A stretch of 64,000 nt of DNA from Catonia carolina (taxonomy: Eukaryota > Arthropoda > Insecta > Hemiptera > Achilidae). Numbering within the stretch: position 1 is the stretch's first letter; the number at the start of each line of letters is the position of its first letter. The position numbers were made by a program, and so were the translations under genes. Under the pieces are notes generated by a model. The model made no database searches. It had not been told where the DNA came from and saw nothing but the letters and a program-made list of their open reading frames with translations. Below are positions 1 to 12,227 of this stretch, in pieces. The stretch lies in assembly GCA_035578175.1 (NCBI GenBank), contig JAQMRL010000003.1, positions 108,302,969 to 108,366,968 of the forward strand, written 5' to 3'.

Positions 1-156
1 CAGTTTTAAAGAACATTGTGCGAATTTATTCACACGGGTCCACTATGCTAGTTTTATTTATTTGATCCCTTAAAAATGCTAAGTTAAAGATCTATAATAG
101 TTTGTACCCTAAGTATTAATTTTAGTAAGCTGAAAGGATTTTTTGTAGAATATGTT

Positions 157-553
157 GTTTAGGTCAACAGCCGAAGGACTGGTTTGAACCTCTAAATGAT
201 TTACTAAGTAAAACGAGGAGTGAGTTGGTTTACCATGTCTTCCTCACCGAGTACAAACGTAGCCTAAGCTTATCAGCATGCCAGGCTCTCCAAAAATCAT
301 CTACTCTGCCCCCTGAAAATGACATCTTCACTTTATTCACCACAGGGTCTGGCTGTATAGTGAAATTCATTATTCTCTGAGGAGATATCTCTGACTAGTA
401 TCTTTTTACACCTCTACTTCTTCTGTTCTAAAAAAGTTCAGTCATATAATTGGCTGACCACGTGATAAGAAACAGAACTATTTTTTATACCCCTGGATCT
501 AGCATAACGAGTGCATATACTTTTACACTCCACCTGCCTTTTGTGGGCATTGC
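157..553 (+). repeat. SINE-A, full-length copy with target duplication
   Basis: About 397 bp running from GTTTAGGTCAACAGCC to TTGTGGGCATTGCG. It is flanked by GAATATGTT on both sides (148-156 and 554-562), as expected for LINE-mobilised insertion. Seven relatives lie in this window. The true transcription direction is uncertain; + is the listed orientation. Confidence 0.75.
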
Positions 554-663
554 GGAATATGTTAATAGTTATTTTTTCTTTGATAAAGTAGGAATATTGT
601 AAATTTTATTTTGTTGAATATGTAAATGTTTATAATACTGTAAATTTTAAATTATTTAGAATG

Positions 664-1060
664 TGAATCAGTCAGTTCAGAAAGCCCGTAAGTCACAATT
701 TTACTTTTTTTCTGTAGTGCATTCCTCCCTAAAAAAAATACATAAGTCTGGCTTTTCTAAGTTATATAACGCTAAGACACAGCTCATCGTTAAGGATATA
801 AAATGCTTTCTTCTAATTTAAAAATGAAAGTTGATGATGTCTTGAAGCTTAAGTTTTACTTTGTAGTGGATGAGGCTATGTAAAAGAACTATGCAAAAAT
901 CTTTTAAGCGAGATACGTGACTACTGTTTGTGACGAATAGTCTTCTGAACAAACTCTATTTTTTACATTGTTTTTTTATTGAAACGTAGTAAATTACCAG
1001 TTTTTTAATTCACCAAAAGTTAGTTTTTTGACCTTTGGGTTTTCTGAAATGACTGATTCA
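664..1060. mobile_element. Short terminal-inverted-repeat element (MITE), 397 bp
   Basis: The left end TGAATCAGTCAGTTCAGAAA and the right end, read inverted, TGAATCAGTCATTTCAGAAA, are near-identical over about 30 bp. A longer relative with the same ends is at 9455-10169. No transposase is visible. Superfamily not identified. Confidence 0.7.
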
Positions 1061-1257
1061 TGAATTAAAAATTTTATTACTAGTTTAAGTTTCAATAAGC
1101 TAGGTATGTAATAAAATTATTAAAAAGTACTTAGTAATTAATTATTATCAATATTATTCAACTCATTCCCGATCACAGGCTTTTCTTACGCAGGAATTAA
1201 CAAAATCAAAATGTACTTTGCATTTAATAAGTAATTTAAATGAAATTGCACATGTGC

Positions 1258-1520
1258 TTATTGTTTAGGTCTGCAGCCGAAAGGCTGGTTTGACCCTCTA
1301 GAAGCTTCACTAAGTATACCGAAGAGTGAAGTGGTTTCCATACTGAATATAAAAATATTCTTATCAGCATGCCAGGTCCTGTGAAAAGCATCTACTTTCC
1401 ACCTTGCATCAAATGATAACTTCACTTCATTCACCACATGGTCTGGCTGCATAGCGACATGAAATTCATTACTCTCAGAGGATATAAATGTGATTGTTAT
1501 CTATTACATTTCTACCTCTG
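1258..1520 (+). repeat. SINE-A, partial copy
   Basis: Starts TGTTTAGGTCTGCAGCCG and follows the family through CACTTCATTCACCACA near 1425, then diverges beyond the CTCTGCACC stretch. The 64-residue frame on the - strand here is repeat DNA. Confidence 0.65.
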
Positions 1521-2323
1521 CACCTGTAACATTCTGCATACGTACTCTGCATACAACCAATGTGTATATGATTTTGTCATAAAATGCCCACCAAGGGCTG
1601 CAAACAATTTTTCCCGATTGCCTTATACCGGGTTTCCACGAAATTTGAACTATAGGGAAATAGCATTGATTTCATTAGTTTGCAAATATTATCTGCCCAC
1701 GAATAAATGAACACTAGTTGCAATCAGGAATAATTAGAAAATATTTAGACCTTTTAAAAATATCAATGTAGATACATTTTAAGCTGTATTTTAGCTCAAA
1801 ATATATACATTTGTAACAGTTTTCTATTTAAGTATTGTAAATTTTAGAGATAGGTGGGTTGAATCCAACTGCGAATATATTTTTTTATTGTTAATAAATA
1901 TTAAAATAATTTAAAAATAAAAACAATATTTTACTTCCTATATATTCATTATAGGCATGAGTATCTACATATTACTGATATTAGTCTTGTTATAACCTAG
2001 AGGCAAACGTAACGGGCTCTTAAACCCATAAGAAAGCTTTGGAGCGAAAAATACAAGAGACCTTTTTTGTTCCTCTCCCTCTGAAACCCACAGGATAAAT
2101 CCGAGGTACGACCCCCTTCCGGGGCTTAGAAATATACAAATATCTCGTAACTGAAGAGTTAAGAAAGGAAACTGAAGGTATTAAGCGCTGACTTTTGTTA
2201 ATCGATTTCTCCACCCGGAAAACTAGACTTTTACTAACACAATACCGATCACGTTAACTTTTCGCAGAGTTTTCTTAAAATAAAAATTTTGGTTGATAGC
2301 GCAACCCTACTCACTAGCGTATT
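1521..2323. other. No gene seen
   Basis: AT-rich DNA between a SINE-A copy and a Helitron2-like element. Short frames at 1438 and 2020 have no recognisable content. Confidence 0.5.
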
Positions 2324-3241
2324 ATTTTCTCTTGCCAATATGAATATATAGGAGGGAAATTATTGTTGCTATGTCGACTTTTCGAAATCGGGTTTTGACC
2401 GGATACACGTTTTCAGACTCCCTGAATCCAAAATCATTTTTTTAGCGATTGGTATGTGTGTGTATGTGCGCGAGTGTATGAAAAAATCTCGAACACGGAA
2501 CATCGAAAAAAGTTAAATTTTGAAACTTAAGTTGGGTACTACTAGAGGACCCGACACTAACATTTTCATCAAAATCGATCAACCGTGAGTTGTAGTTTAT
2601 TCGTTTAATTTTTCACTTTTATTGCAATTATCTCAAAAAAAATTCTTACGATTTTTTTTTAAAAAACCACCTCAATTACTGCATCTTTTATGGTCTACAA
2701 GACAGCGTAAGCGCCATGTCAACAAAAAAACATTAAGAAGCTGTGCTCTCGAAGAAACAATGGTTGTTTTTTTGACTGCAGTTCTAAAATGCTATATTTC
2801 AAAAGTGTACATAAAGTTGTAGTACACAGAACATTGAAAAACCTACAACAATTTTTAGTATATCGCTTAGTTTAGCGATAATTAGTGACTGTTTTTTTCT
2901 CATGAAAATCTGTAAAATATTGATTTTTTTAAGATTTCGGCGTTAGTATACTTTTAACGAGAAAAGTGTATACAATCAAACTTATAAGAAATGAAAAGAT
3001 CTACAACTTTTATTGTAAATATTTGTCTCTATAGAGCCTAGTTTAACTTCAAAGAGTCATATCCCGTGTATGATAAAGCCAAACTAAAATTAGTTTTCAT
3101 TTGCATCATTCACTCATGATTAAAATTTGGTTATGACTGAGGTTCGTTTTTGTGTAATTCTAATGTTTTATTTCTAATGTTATATTTTGTTCATTATTTT
3201 CCTTGGCAAGAGGATTTCGTTTGAGTGTTTCACAGCAGATT
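2324..3241 (-). mobile_element. Helitron2-like non-autonomous element
   Basis: Runs from TTTTCTCTTGCCAATATG at the left (3' end, with the TATAG-type hairpin) to CACAGCAGAT at the right (5' end). It is the inverse of the 46156-47108 element, with the same inner landmarks (GTTTTCAGACTCC, ATTTTCATCAAAATCG, AGCGATTGGT). The frames inside at 2622 and 3160 are not conserved in the relatives. Confidence 0.6.
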
Positions 3242-3401
3242 TCTTTTGTAATTGTGGTGGTAGTGAATCGCCCCCACTGGCACATATCGCACAGGCCAAG
3301 CGACTCAGCGGTTACAGGATGAGTGAACGGTGCGTAAGCAATCGTTGTTCGTTGTTGGCATTTTAAATCTTTACATAGTTTTACTATACTATTGAAATTG
3401 C

Positions 3402-3774
3402 GCATAAAAGGCAGATGAAGTGTTAAATTATTTACACTCGATCTGCTAGTCCTAAGGCTAAAAAAATAGTTCTGTTTCTTGTCACATAGTCAGCCATCTA
3501 TATGACTGAACTATTTAAGAACAGAAACGTGGAGGTGTAAACGACATTAGTTACTTTAAGTGTAATGAATTTCAATATACAGCTAGACCCTGTGGTGAAT
3601 GAAGTGGAGGTTTTTTTGTAGGGAGGAAAGAAGATGCTTTTCGGAGGGCCTGGAATGCTGATGAGCATACTTTTCCACTTGGTGAGGAAGGCATGGTAAA
3701 TCACCTGACTCCTCGTTTTATTTAGTTAAATCTCTAGAGATTCAAACCAGCATTTGGCTGTTAACCTAAATAAC
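3402..3774 (-). repeat. SINE-A copy
   Basis: Reverse-complement family member ending GGCTGTTAACCTAAATAAC. A diverged target duplication, ACTATTGAAAT at 3388 and ACTATTCAAAAT at 3775, flanks it. Confidence 0.7.
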
Positions 3775-3785
3775 ACTATTCAAAA

Positions 3786-4802
3786 TAACAATATGTTGTT
3801 TTAAGAACACATAAGAAAACTGTACGGTGCATAGAAAATAATAATCAAAACTTTTTTTGTTGTATTAACTATTTTTATTTGCTACGCATTAAAAATAGCT
3901 AATTAAACGTTTTTATCCTTTGCGTTTCTTTATTTTTAAATCATATAACTTAATTACAATTAAATCTAAATTATTGTTAACTAATAACAAATTATGTATT
4001 CTTAGTTACGTTAAATCTATTTTTCCCAGTAGTTTTTTTTTGTGTGTATTTTATTGCCATACGTGAAATTTCTTTACTGTTAACCACGAAATTGAGAGCT
4101 TTCATGTAAACCATAAAGTCGTGTTTTTTTTTTTTTTTTTTTTTTGGCTTAACGTCCGACTGATAAAGTCGTGTAACTCCACCCGTCCTGCCATTTAGTT
4201 TTTGCACTCCAACCGCCCTGCTGGAGGCATTGGAATTGCTTCACTCAGTCAGTTCAATGTAAGCGTAACGTAGACCTACACAACGTTTCGTAACGTTTGT
4301 GAGGTGTTTTTTTTAAGTCGTTTTCGTTTTAAACATTTGTTTATTGTTTAGGCCTACCGTTTAATTGTTTAATATAGCCTTTCTTTAAAAAATTAAAATT
4401 TAATTCTTTTTTTAGTTTATAATAACTGTATTTTTAGTTGGAAATATGAATGAATTTAGTGATTTTGCGAACAATTCGGTAAATCGACTCTGAATAGCGA
4501 CCGTCGTTATCGAAAGAAAGAGCTTAGAAAACAAAGTAAAGAAATAATAATCAGTAATGTGTATGAGCTATTTTAAAAATTTGGCTAACAATCCTGAAGC
4601 AAGAACAAAATAAAATTTCTACTTTTTATGATAAAGAAATACCCGTAAAAAAGGTAAATAGTTTGTTCCCACCCTGGCAAATACGGCAACACTGCATTAC
4701 TGTCTAAATAGACCCTAGGCTCGCAATTTCATGGTTACTAGTAGTATAGTATATTGATTAAGACGAGATAGTAAAGTAGAAATTAATATGTGTTTACTCA
4801 CT
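3786..4802. other. No gene seen apart from a SINE-B tail
   Basis: AT-rich, with homopolymer runs near 4123. The frame at 3992 on the - strand is a product of the T run. Confidence 0.5.
4123..4165 (-). repeat. SINE-B tail fragment
   Basis: A T run of about 23 bases followed by GGCTTAACGTCCGACTG is the reverse complement of the family's 3' end; the rest is absent. Confidence 0.5.
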
Positions 4803-4985
4803 TTATTGTTCAGCCAAATGCGGCCTACTCGGGTCGCGCTTTGGCGGCGGGTGGGACTCCTCATCTTCGGAGGAGTCCTCTTCCTCGATGGCTGGGGCGG
4901 GTGGCCGCCTCCACGGCTGCCACCACAAAAGCAGCCCCAGCCCGAACCCTATAGCCAAAAATATTCCGATGTTTAACTTTTTCAT
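4803..4985 (-). CDS. Small membrane-anchored acidic protein, 60 residues (candidate)
   Basis: Starts at ATG 4985 (MKKLNIGIFLAIGFGLGLLL), giving an N-terminal membrane segment at residues 4-20, then WWQPWRRPP, an acidic run IEEEDSSEDEE and a proline/lysine tail ending HLAEQ. A longer form would need a TTG start at 4994. The codons are much GC-richer at third positions than the surroundings, which suggests past selection or an origin elsewhere. AATAAA overlaps the stop. The topology resembles small single-pass mitochondrial or ER proteins, but I do not recognise the family. It could be a retrocopy or one exon of a larger gene. The antisense frame 4788-4976 is treated as a shadow. Confidence 0.4.
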   Translation of the reverse strand: MKKLNIGIFLAIGFGLGLLLWWQPWRRPPAPAIEEEDSSEDEESHPPPKRDPSRPHLAEQ

Positions 4986-5077
4986 GGTCTTCAAAAGTTT
5001 TATAATTTAAAATAATTACTGCGGGACCTATTATTCTGTTACACATATTTAAGAAATGTACTATTTAAGAAATTTAT

Positions 5078-5210
5078 AGGTCTTGGGTTCGAATCCCACT
5101 CGGGCATGGCATTTTTTCATACGTTACAAAAAAAATTCATTTCATCCTTCACCGTCTGCATTAGCAGCAATTTGCAAAGCAGTCAGACGTTAAACCAAAA
5201 AAACAAAAAC
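5078..5210 (+). repeat. SINE-B, 5'-truncated copy
   Basis: Starts at TCTTGGGTTCGAATCCC, so half of the tRNA head is lost, then follows the body to CAGACGTTAAACC and an A-rich tail. Confidence 0.7.
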
Positions 5211-5309
5211 AAATAAGAATTACTATTTCGGTTTGTATTCAGTAGACAAGAGATAAAACTCCGGCGTCATTTCACGAAACTAATGTTTTGTTATTAGCTT
5301 ATTGTTTTC

Positions 5310-5745
5310 ATCAGTCTCTCGACTGGTGAGATGCTGATGTCTAACCTGTTTTTTCTTGCGCAAGTCGTACCATATTTACATACCTGTAACACCCTACATC
5401 ATTTTTGTAATAATTTGCATATGTATTCTAACCTTTGCCTCTCCCTACAATTCACTCCCTCAATACTACTCTCAATTATTGGTAGACCAATACCTGGATC
5501 TTTTAAGATATTCCCCACCAACCTATCTCTTCTTCTGGTTAGATGTTTCTGTATACTTCTTTTTTTATCCACTTGCCTAAGAACAGCTAAAATTCTTATT
5601 TCGTCCACCTACCTAATCTTAACATTTTCCTATAACACCACATTTAAAAAGCTTCTATCGTCTTCCTTTCTACAGCCCCTTTCACCCACGTTTCACTCCT
5701 GTATTTTGCTACCCTCGAAACATTGTTTCAGAAATTTTTTCTAAT
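5310..5745 (-). pseudogene. LINE C-terminal fragment
   Basis: The - strand reads ILAVLRQVDKKRSIQKHLTR, RRDRLVGNILKDPGIGL and SSIEGVNCRERQ, clearly related to 12590-12760. The 3' end matches AGTCGAGAGACTGATG. The + strand frames of 74 and 137 residues here are its antisense. Confidence 0.7.
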
Positions 5746-6309
5746 CTGTAAGTCAATGCATTTAGTAGGTAACTAGCTTGTACTGTACCATAAAATATTA
5801 TATATATGTTTCAGTAAAGTAGCAACGAATGTATAATATAAATTAAGTCAAATGAATTTTTCTCTGTTCGTAGACGCGTATTAACAATTTGGTATTTTGA
5901 ATTAACTTGAGTCTGAATAAGAACATATCGCGGTGTCTCTTTTCTAATAATTCAATCACAGTGAACTTATTGGTAATAAAATTGCATTTCCGTCCCCTGC
6001 TCGTTTCTCATCCGTTTCTTCATTCTCTCCGATGTTGTTTCCTAAAAGAAGTCTGATATTGCTCCAATATATATATCGTCATTCACAAATAAATTGTTGA
6101 AATGCATCCTGACAACCATTAATATAAATCACAGTATAAATTAAATTTATCACCTTACCTTCGTTTGTTTTTAAGTTTAAAAATCTTACGCGCGTTACGT
6201 TGGTACCACCTTCTTCAGAGCAATATGATTAAAATTTAAAACGGTGTTTCAAATCGGCCATTAAGATTAAAACTGTTTTAAATTTCATTCCTGTATTCTT
6301 TTATTTTAT
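5746..6309. other. No gene or repeat recognised
   Basis: AT-rich sequence, no coding bias, no paired copies noticed elsewhere in the window. Confidence 0.45.
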
Positions 6310-6710
6310 AACGATTCTTTGTACAACGCTTAGTTCAGCGGTATTTAGTGATTCTTTATTTTTTCACGAAAACCTGTAATTAAATGAATTTTTTAAATTC
6401 TCGCCCGTACTATGAATTTGACGAAAAAACGTGTGTAGGCCCCTATAGTTAAATTTGTAGGAAATTAAAAGATGTACAACTTTTATTTAAGCATTTTTCT
6501 TTACATAGCCTTGTTTAGTACCAAAGAGTGATTTTCCGTATTATAAAGCCAAACTTAGATTGGTTTACATTTTGCACTATTCTCTCATGATTAAAATTAG
6601 GTTATGTTTTTGATGTTAGTTTACTTGTAATTTCTGTTTACTAATGTTAGTTTATATTGTTAATTATTTGCAGTGGCAAAAGAAAGTTGTGTGAGTGTTT
6701 CACACCAGAT
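6310..6710 (-). mobile_element. Helitron2-like element, 5' half
   Basis: Matches the 5' half of the 46156 element in reverse and ends GTGAGTGTTTCACACCAGAT. The 3' hairpin half is missing. Confidence 0.5.
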
Positions 6711-6828
6711 ATTTGTTTTGTACATAAGACGTCAAAGACGTTTTATTAAAGAAAGTTTCTGCTACTAGGCACCCAAGCTGCACAATCTGCTTCCGTTACA
6801 CATTAAAATACACCAGATATCTTAAGGG

Positions 6829-6860
6829 AGTGGTTCTCAACCTTTTAGACACTGCGATTT
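6829..6860 (+). repeat. Possible hAT-type terminal motif
   Basis: AGTGGTTCTCAACCTTTTAG matches the CAGTGGTTCTCAACC-type ends of many hAT transposons. No convincing partner end was found; TGAGAAAATCACCACC near 8600 is a weak candidate. Confidence 0.3.
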
Positions 6861-7496
6861 CCTTTTTCAGGTAGCGTACTCGCGTTTTGCCGACCCACTC
6901 AATTATTATATTAACAAATTTAAAAATCTTAAGTAGTTTTAATTTTTACTCGTAACAATCTCGTTTACTTATTAAGATACATTATTACACATCACTTTAA
7001 ATAAGACAAGTAATAAATGCAATGATTTTATCGAACAATTAACAGATTATAACTATTCCAGTGAAGACGGGATGAGTGGGTATTTGTGGGTTGTGAATCC
7101 TTGTAATTAGCAAGCTGTACAAAGTGCTTAGCAAAGTGTTCATCTTCATCATAACCATTATCATAGAGCTACGAAATTATCAGGAATTTATATAATTGAC
7201 TTTCAATAGAGCTTGTCCCGTCGAATTTTTGATAAGTATTAAAAAACAAATACCAAGAACTGTCTAGAGCAGCGTTGAACATTCCATTTTCCACATTATA
7301 CAACCTGTGATCAAGGATTTTCCGTAATGGTGAATTTGAAACCAAATCGAAAGTCGTTTGACATTGGAAAATGTAATTGTTTTGTATGTCACAAAAATAA
7401 ATCCAGAAATTCAAAAAATTGATTAATGGCAAACAAACCCAAGTTTCGAGTTGATTGAATGAGAAAAAGTTGTACAAGTAATGATCCTAGTGAAAG
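6861..7496. other. No gene supported
   Basis: The 102-residue - strand frame at 7169 has no domain, no coding bias and no relative in the window. Confidence 0.4.
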
Positions 7497-7912
7497 TGTT
7501 GTTAGGTCAACAGCCGAAAGGGTGGATTAAACCTCTTAAGGTTTCACTAAGTAAGAAGAAGGATTGAGGTGCTTTACCATGCCTTCCTCACCTAGTTGAA
7601 GAATAATATGCTCATGCATGCCAGTTCCTCCGAACAGCAACTACTTTCAACCCTGCAGATGAAACCTTTACTTCATTCACCACAGGTTCTGGCTGTATAA
7701 TGATGAACTGCATTACCCTGAGAGCAGATAACTGGAACTAGTGTCTTTTATACCTCTACTTCGTCTGTTCTTAAATAGTTCAGTCATATAATTGGCTGCC
7801 CATGAGATAATAAACACAACTATTTTCTGTAACCCTTGAACTAGAAGATCAAGTCCAATTAAATTAATATTCCTCCGGCTGTTAAATTAATTGCACTTGA
7901 TCTTCTAGTTCC
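7497..7912 (+). repeat. SINE-A copy with internal inverted repeat
   Basis: Starts GTTAGGTCAACAGCCGAAAG. Near its right end a hairpin pairs TAGAAGATCAAGT (7850s) with ACTTGATCTTCTA (7894-7906). Imperfect flanks CCTAGTGAAAGTG and CCTTGTGAACGTG may be the target duplication. Confidence 0.65.
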
Positions 7913-7917
7913 ACCTT

Positions 7918-8487
7918 GTGAACGTGCAAAATTTAATAAGCAAAGTTATAAACACAAACCTTCGACATATTCGTCTGAGCGCGGATTTTCCAGAAATGGA
8001 TACAAAACAACTCTATGTTAAAGGTAGAGGCCATAAAAACAGGTTACATCTCCGGAGTAGAGTCCACTACTACAGCACTAGAAATAGGCACCTAATCCTT
8101 CCACAACTGGCGACAAAAGGTTTTTTATCGGCGTCACTGTTATTGTTTGGCTCCAAACATGTTGAATTTGCTTCCTTTTTTCATGTAAAAAATTTAAAAA
8201 ATGATCTTTTAAAAGTAGAGTCCTTTATAAAAGCCTTTTTTTAAAGAATGTACTTTTTTCTAAAATTTTTTTTTTATAAAGTGTCATTGGTTTCAACACT
8301 AACCAACTTTTAAATTTCTTTGGTACTGTATTAAACTTACTGAATAAAAGAAGAGAGCACCTACCATTGGACATGGCTTTTAGTCATAGTTGGGTAGGTC
8401 AATTTCCTCCACCTGGTACTTAATGATTTTATAGCTTTTGGAAAGAATGTGTCTACTTACTACTGTAAAACAATATGGGTATAAAGT

Positions 8488-8519
<32 letters not shown>

Positions 8520-8520
8520 G
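7918..8520 (+). pseudogene. LINE C-terminal tail with ATT microsatellite end
   Basis: The 108-residue frame contains VHYYSTRNRHLILPQLATKG and later HVKNLKNDLLKVESFIKAFF, which resembles the short conserved tail of CR1/Jockey-type reverse transcriptases (NTRN ... IKNL ... FK). About 250 bp later the unit ends in about ten ATT repeats (8489-8519), a usual LINE 3' tail. Confidence 0.45.
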
Positions 8521-9454
8521 TGTTCTTTTAAATAAATAATACTGTAACTGTTTTGCATGTTTTGCTCCGTATTTCGCGACCACCCGACCCAGCTGAGAAA
8601 ATCACCACCACAACCTCTTAAGTATGGTAGGGTAAGTATATGGAAGGGTTAAAACACAGTGCTTTATGAAAACAACAACATCTCAGCTGTTGCTTCCCTA
8701 AACTATTTGATTGAAAAACAGGAAATGAATGAAACCGTGTTTAGTAACATTTAGTTAGTTTTGTAACAGTCGTATTCACCATAAGGTACAAAATTTGTAA
8801 AATTGTTTTATTTTAATTCGTCTACCACAGAAAAATTAGTATATTTTTTTGCAAAGTTAATGGTTTTTGGGAGTAAAGATCGAGATGAAGGTTTTTTTTA
8901 CAATATCTTGTGTATACAAAATTTAATGTGACTGTTATTTGTAGTTACAATTTTTATAAACGCAAATAAATTACATGAATGTGTTTTTTGTAAGCATTTA
9001 TACAATAAATTCATATCATTATCATTAAAATAATATTTTTTGTAACAAACTAAATAAATAAAAGACAATACAGTTGTAACACAATATTTATAACTCACGA
9101 AATAGAAAATTATTTCGGATGGAGTCAGGATCACACTATCAATTTTACCTCAAATTGTATAGCTTCAATGACCTCAGGTTTTCAGAAGTGCGCCAAATAT
9201 ATAAGAAAAAGTTTTCTTTATATATAATATTTTTTATCAGTTTAGTCTGTCTGATTTGTTATCACTTTGTGGTTAGAATCTTCATCAACATGTAGTTATT
9301 TTTGTAATATTGTTTCTGTCCATTATTTTGCCGGAATGTTTAATAGGCACTCGAATTGCTACGTGTTATAGATGTGCTTTCAGCCCTTGTCAGTTACTAA
9401 CAAGCGTCCTGCTGGTTACTTGTGGAAGATTAGTTACTTTTTCATGATTACAAT
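8521..9454. other. No gene or repeat recognised
   Basis: AT-rich. The 78-residue frame at 8898 is low in complexity. Confidence 0.45.
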
Positions 9455-10169
9455 TGAATCAGTCGTTTTAGAAAACTTGCAAGTCAATTTTGTTATTTTT
9501 TGCTTTATTTAACTTTTGGACTAAGTTAATTTAAACTTCCGTTCTCTTTAATGTCATTGAATTTCCTCAATTAATTTAATACTAAGAAAAAGCTTATTTT
9601 AAAGGTTTACTTTCAATTTAAGAAAAAGAAAATGGATGTTAATTTGACGCTTAAGCACTCTTTCCAGAGGGAGAGGGCACTGAAAGTTTCTATGCAAAAG
9701 TATTTTTTAGGGGATAATACTGCTGGTGACGATAAAGAAGTACGTGGAATTTTCTGAACTTCAACATTTTTCTTGAAAGTGAAAAATTTCAATTTTTATT
9801 TATCGTGAAAAGTCTCGTTAAGTCATCCATGAGGGCGCTAAACTAGTGTGATATATTTAATTGAAATTATTGTAAAATATAATTTTTTGTGGTTATTTAA
9901 CAACGCCTTTTGTACAAACATAACATAAGTCATTATTTGGATCTTTTTTAATTCAGGAAAACCACAAGTTAACATGTTCAATTTTTTTATTATTTATGTG
10001 GCTTACTTTGAAGACAAACTAATGTATACACACCATATTAAAGGGAACTCTTCTACACAAACTTTATTCATTAATATTATTTCAGTAAAAATAAAGTGAA
10101 TTAGTAGTTTTCAATAAGGCCTCAAAAGTTATCTTTTTGACTCTTGGACTTTCTGAAATGACCGATTCA
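9455..10169. mobile_element. Terminal-inverted-repeat element, 715-bp relative
   Basis: Ends TGAATCAGTCGTTTTAGAAA and inverted TGAATCGGTCATTTCAGAAA match the element at 664. Inside, a short frame near 9631-9756 (MDVNLTLKHSF start) could be a relict exon, but it is too short to assign. Confidence 0.65.
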
Positions 10170-10721
10170 ATTTGTATTGTCATATTTATAAAATTTAATT
10201 TCTGAATTGCGAAAATACTATTACACTATGAATACACTAGTTTGTTTCAATCCAAATCAAGATGGTATTATCGTAATTTGCTCTTATAATAATGGATCGG
10301 AAGGGATGTATTGGTGACGTAATAATGAAGTCACACGGTCAAACAGCGCATATCGGAACTATATTGCGAAGAAACTAAAAATTACAGTGCGTGTTAATTC
10401 AAAAACAAGCACACAGCAATAAAAACAGAATAACCCCGGTGAGGTTGCGTTAACATATAACAAAAATGGTTGACAGCATATAGTTACTTGAATCAAGAGT
10501 TTGCCTTTGGTTTTATCGAGTGGTAAAGGGGGAAAGCATCATTGCACATGCGCGACTACTTTAATTTTAGTACAAACAACACAGTAACGTGCACTATACT
10601 CAGAGCCCATACAGTATTTCACGGAACCATTTGTAGGTTAACTGTACGATTATAACTAACTACTTGTTACCCTAACCAGAAAATATACCTCGAGTGTAAC
10701 GTAGATATCTTGTATCTTTTT
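10170..10721. other. No gene or repeat recognised
   Basis: Slightly higher GC with no open frame of interest. Confidence 0.45.
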
Positions 10722-11200
10722 ACTTTCTCTTGTCTATATGAATATATAGGTATTAAAGTATTCTTTTCATGTCGATTTTAAGAAATCAAGTTTTCACCGG
10801 ATGTACACGTTTTCAGACCACCTGAACCCAAAAAAACATGTTTTTAGCGATTGGTCTATGTGTGTGTGTAAAGAATATCTAAAGAACGGAACAACATACG
10901 AACGTTAAACTTAAAACTTAAGTTACGTACCACTACCGGAACCGACACGAACATTTTTTCATCAAAATCGGTCAACCGGAAGTAGTAGTTTATTCGTATA
11001 ATTTTTCACTTTTTTGCGATTTTCTCAAAAACTGGTCCTACGATTTTTTTTAAAAATCGCCTGGTTCACTCAATTTTTTATTCTCTACAAGACAGGGTAG
11101 GCGTGATGTTTGCTGAAATTCTGGGTGAGGCTGTTTTCACGTGAAAACATAGTTTTTTTTAAGATTACGGCTTTAATATTCAATTATGCACAAAAGTTTA
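10722..11200 (-). mobile_element. Helitron2-like element, 3' half
   Basis: Begins ACTTTCTCTTGTCTATATG with the hairpin and runs through GTTTTCAGACCACC and the GTGTGTGTG stretch to about 11200, where the 5' half is missing. Confidence 0.5.
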
Positions 11201-11284
11201 ATTAGGTACAAAAATAAATTTTTTGTCACCCAGTTACCAAGCTAATTAAATTGTATTTTTAACTTGTAGTTAAAAAATAATAAA

Positions 11285-11510
11285 ACATAATGGGCGTTTA
11301 TATCTAAATCACAAACAATAGGTATTAAAATAATTTACAACAGTATTACAAATTGAATTAGTCATGGCTAATTAGGTGATATGTACTCCTTTACTAATTT
11401 AATGACACAGCAAACTCATTATTTTATTATTACAGATAAACAAAAAGTAGTACAGAAACTTTTAGTAAATTTCGAATCTCATAAAAAGAAACATTAAAAA
11501 TAAACGAAAA
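11285..11510 (+). repeat. Diverged 248-bp-type unit in the decayed duplicon
   Basis: Recognisable through CAAACAATAGGTATTAAAA near 11315 and the following run with a GATTAGTCA-like core. It is followed at once by DNA matching 32018 onward, not by a promoter. Confidence 0.5.
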
Positions 11511-11924
11511 TTTTATGTATTTTATTTTACTGAAAGTGATAAAAAATGGTCATACCAATATATCAGATTACTTATTCAGAGTGTCTATAAGGCCTAAAAA
11601 ATTGAACACTAGGAAGTTATTATATAACAACTAAAAACAAGAGAATATATCCACAGGAACATAAACGTACGGTAACGATTCATTAGCGAGTAATGGGAGG
11701 CGAAATATTTCGCTTGAAATTCAGTTATCTCGGTAAAACGAGGAAATATGAACATTTTCACGGCCATAATTATTGTAAAGCAAACGTGGTGAAATCTTAA
11801 GGTTTCTAACTTCAAATATTAAATTTGCTTAACAAAATACATACCACAACTGTAACACCCAAGGTTTTTAACAAGTCGAAGATTAGAACAAAAGTTAGTT
11901 GTAACTAAAAAGATATTAATGCTT

Positions 11925-12105
11925 AAAAAATGTAGTAAAAATTACAACTAAAAAATGCCATGCAATGTCAGTAAAAGTAAAATTACGGTCGTATTGGTAG
12001 TTTGTCCGGTTTAGAGACTGGTCTGTATATCCTACTGCGTGTTGTAGTGATCAACTCAACGTGGAGTCCTGGGTCCGATTCCTGGTTTGGTCACCTTTTT
12101 AACAA
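11925..12105 (+). repeat. SINE-C, right part, in the decayed duplicon
   Basis: Carries the GTAAAAGTAAAATTAC and TTTGTCCGGTTTA landmarks and a B box-like GGGTCCGATTCC near 12070. Confidence 0.5.
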
Positions 12106-12227
12106 AATAAAATATTAATATAATCAATACACGTAGTTTGGTAAACTATGCTTTATTTCTCTGAAAATCTAAAATCTGATGATAGAGTGATTTATATTCC
12201 TACCACTAATTAAATTAAAAAGAACAA

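Noticed and set aside
5331..5744. 137-residue + strand protein
   Set aside because: Antisense of a LINE reverse transcriptase tail that is recognisable on the - strand.
7169..7477. 102-residue - strand gene
   Set aside because: No domain, no signal peptide, average AT-rich composition and no relatives in the window.
6829..8615. Complete hAT transposon
   Set aside because: Only the left motif is convincing. The proposed right end is weak, and the interval holds a SINE-A and a LINE tail but no hAT transposase.
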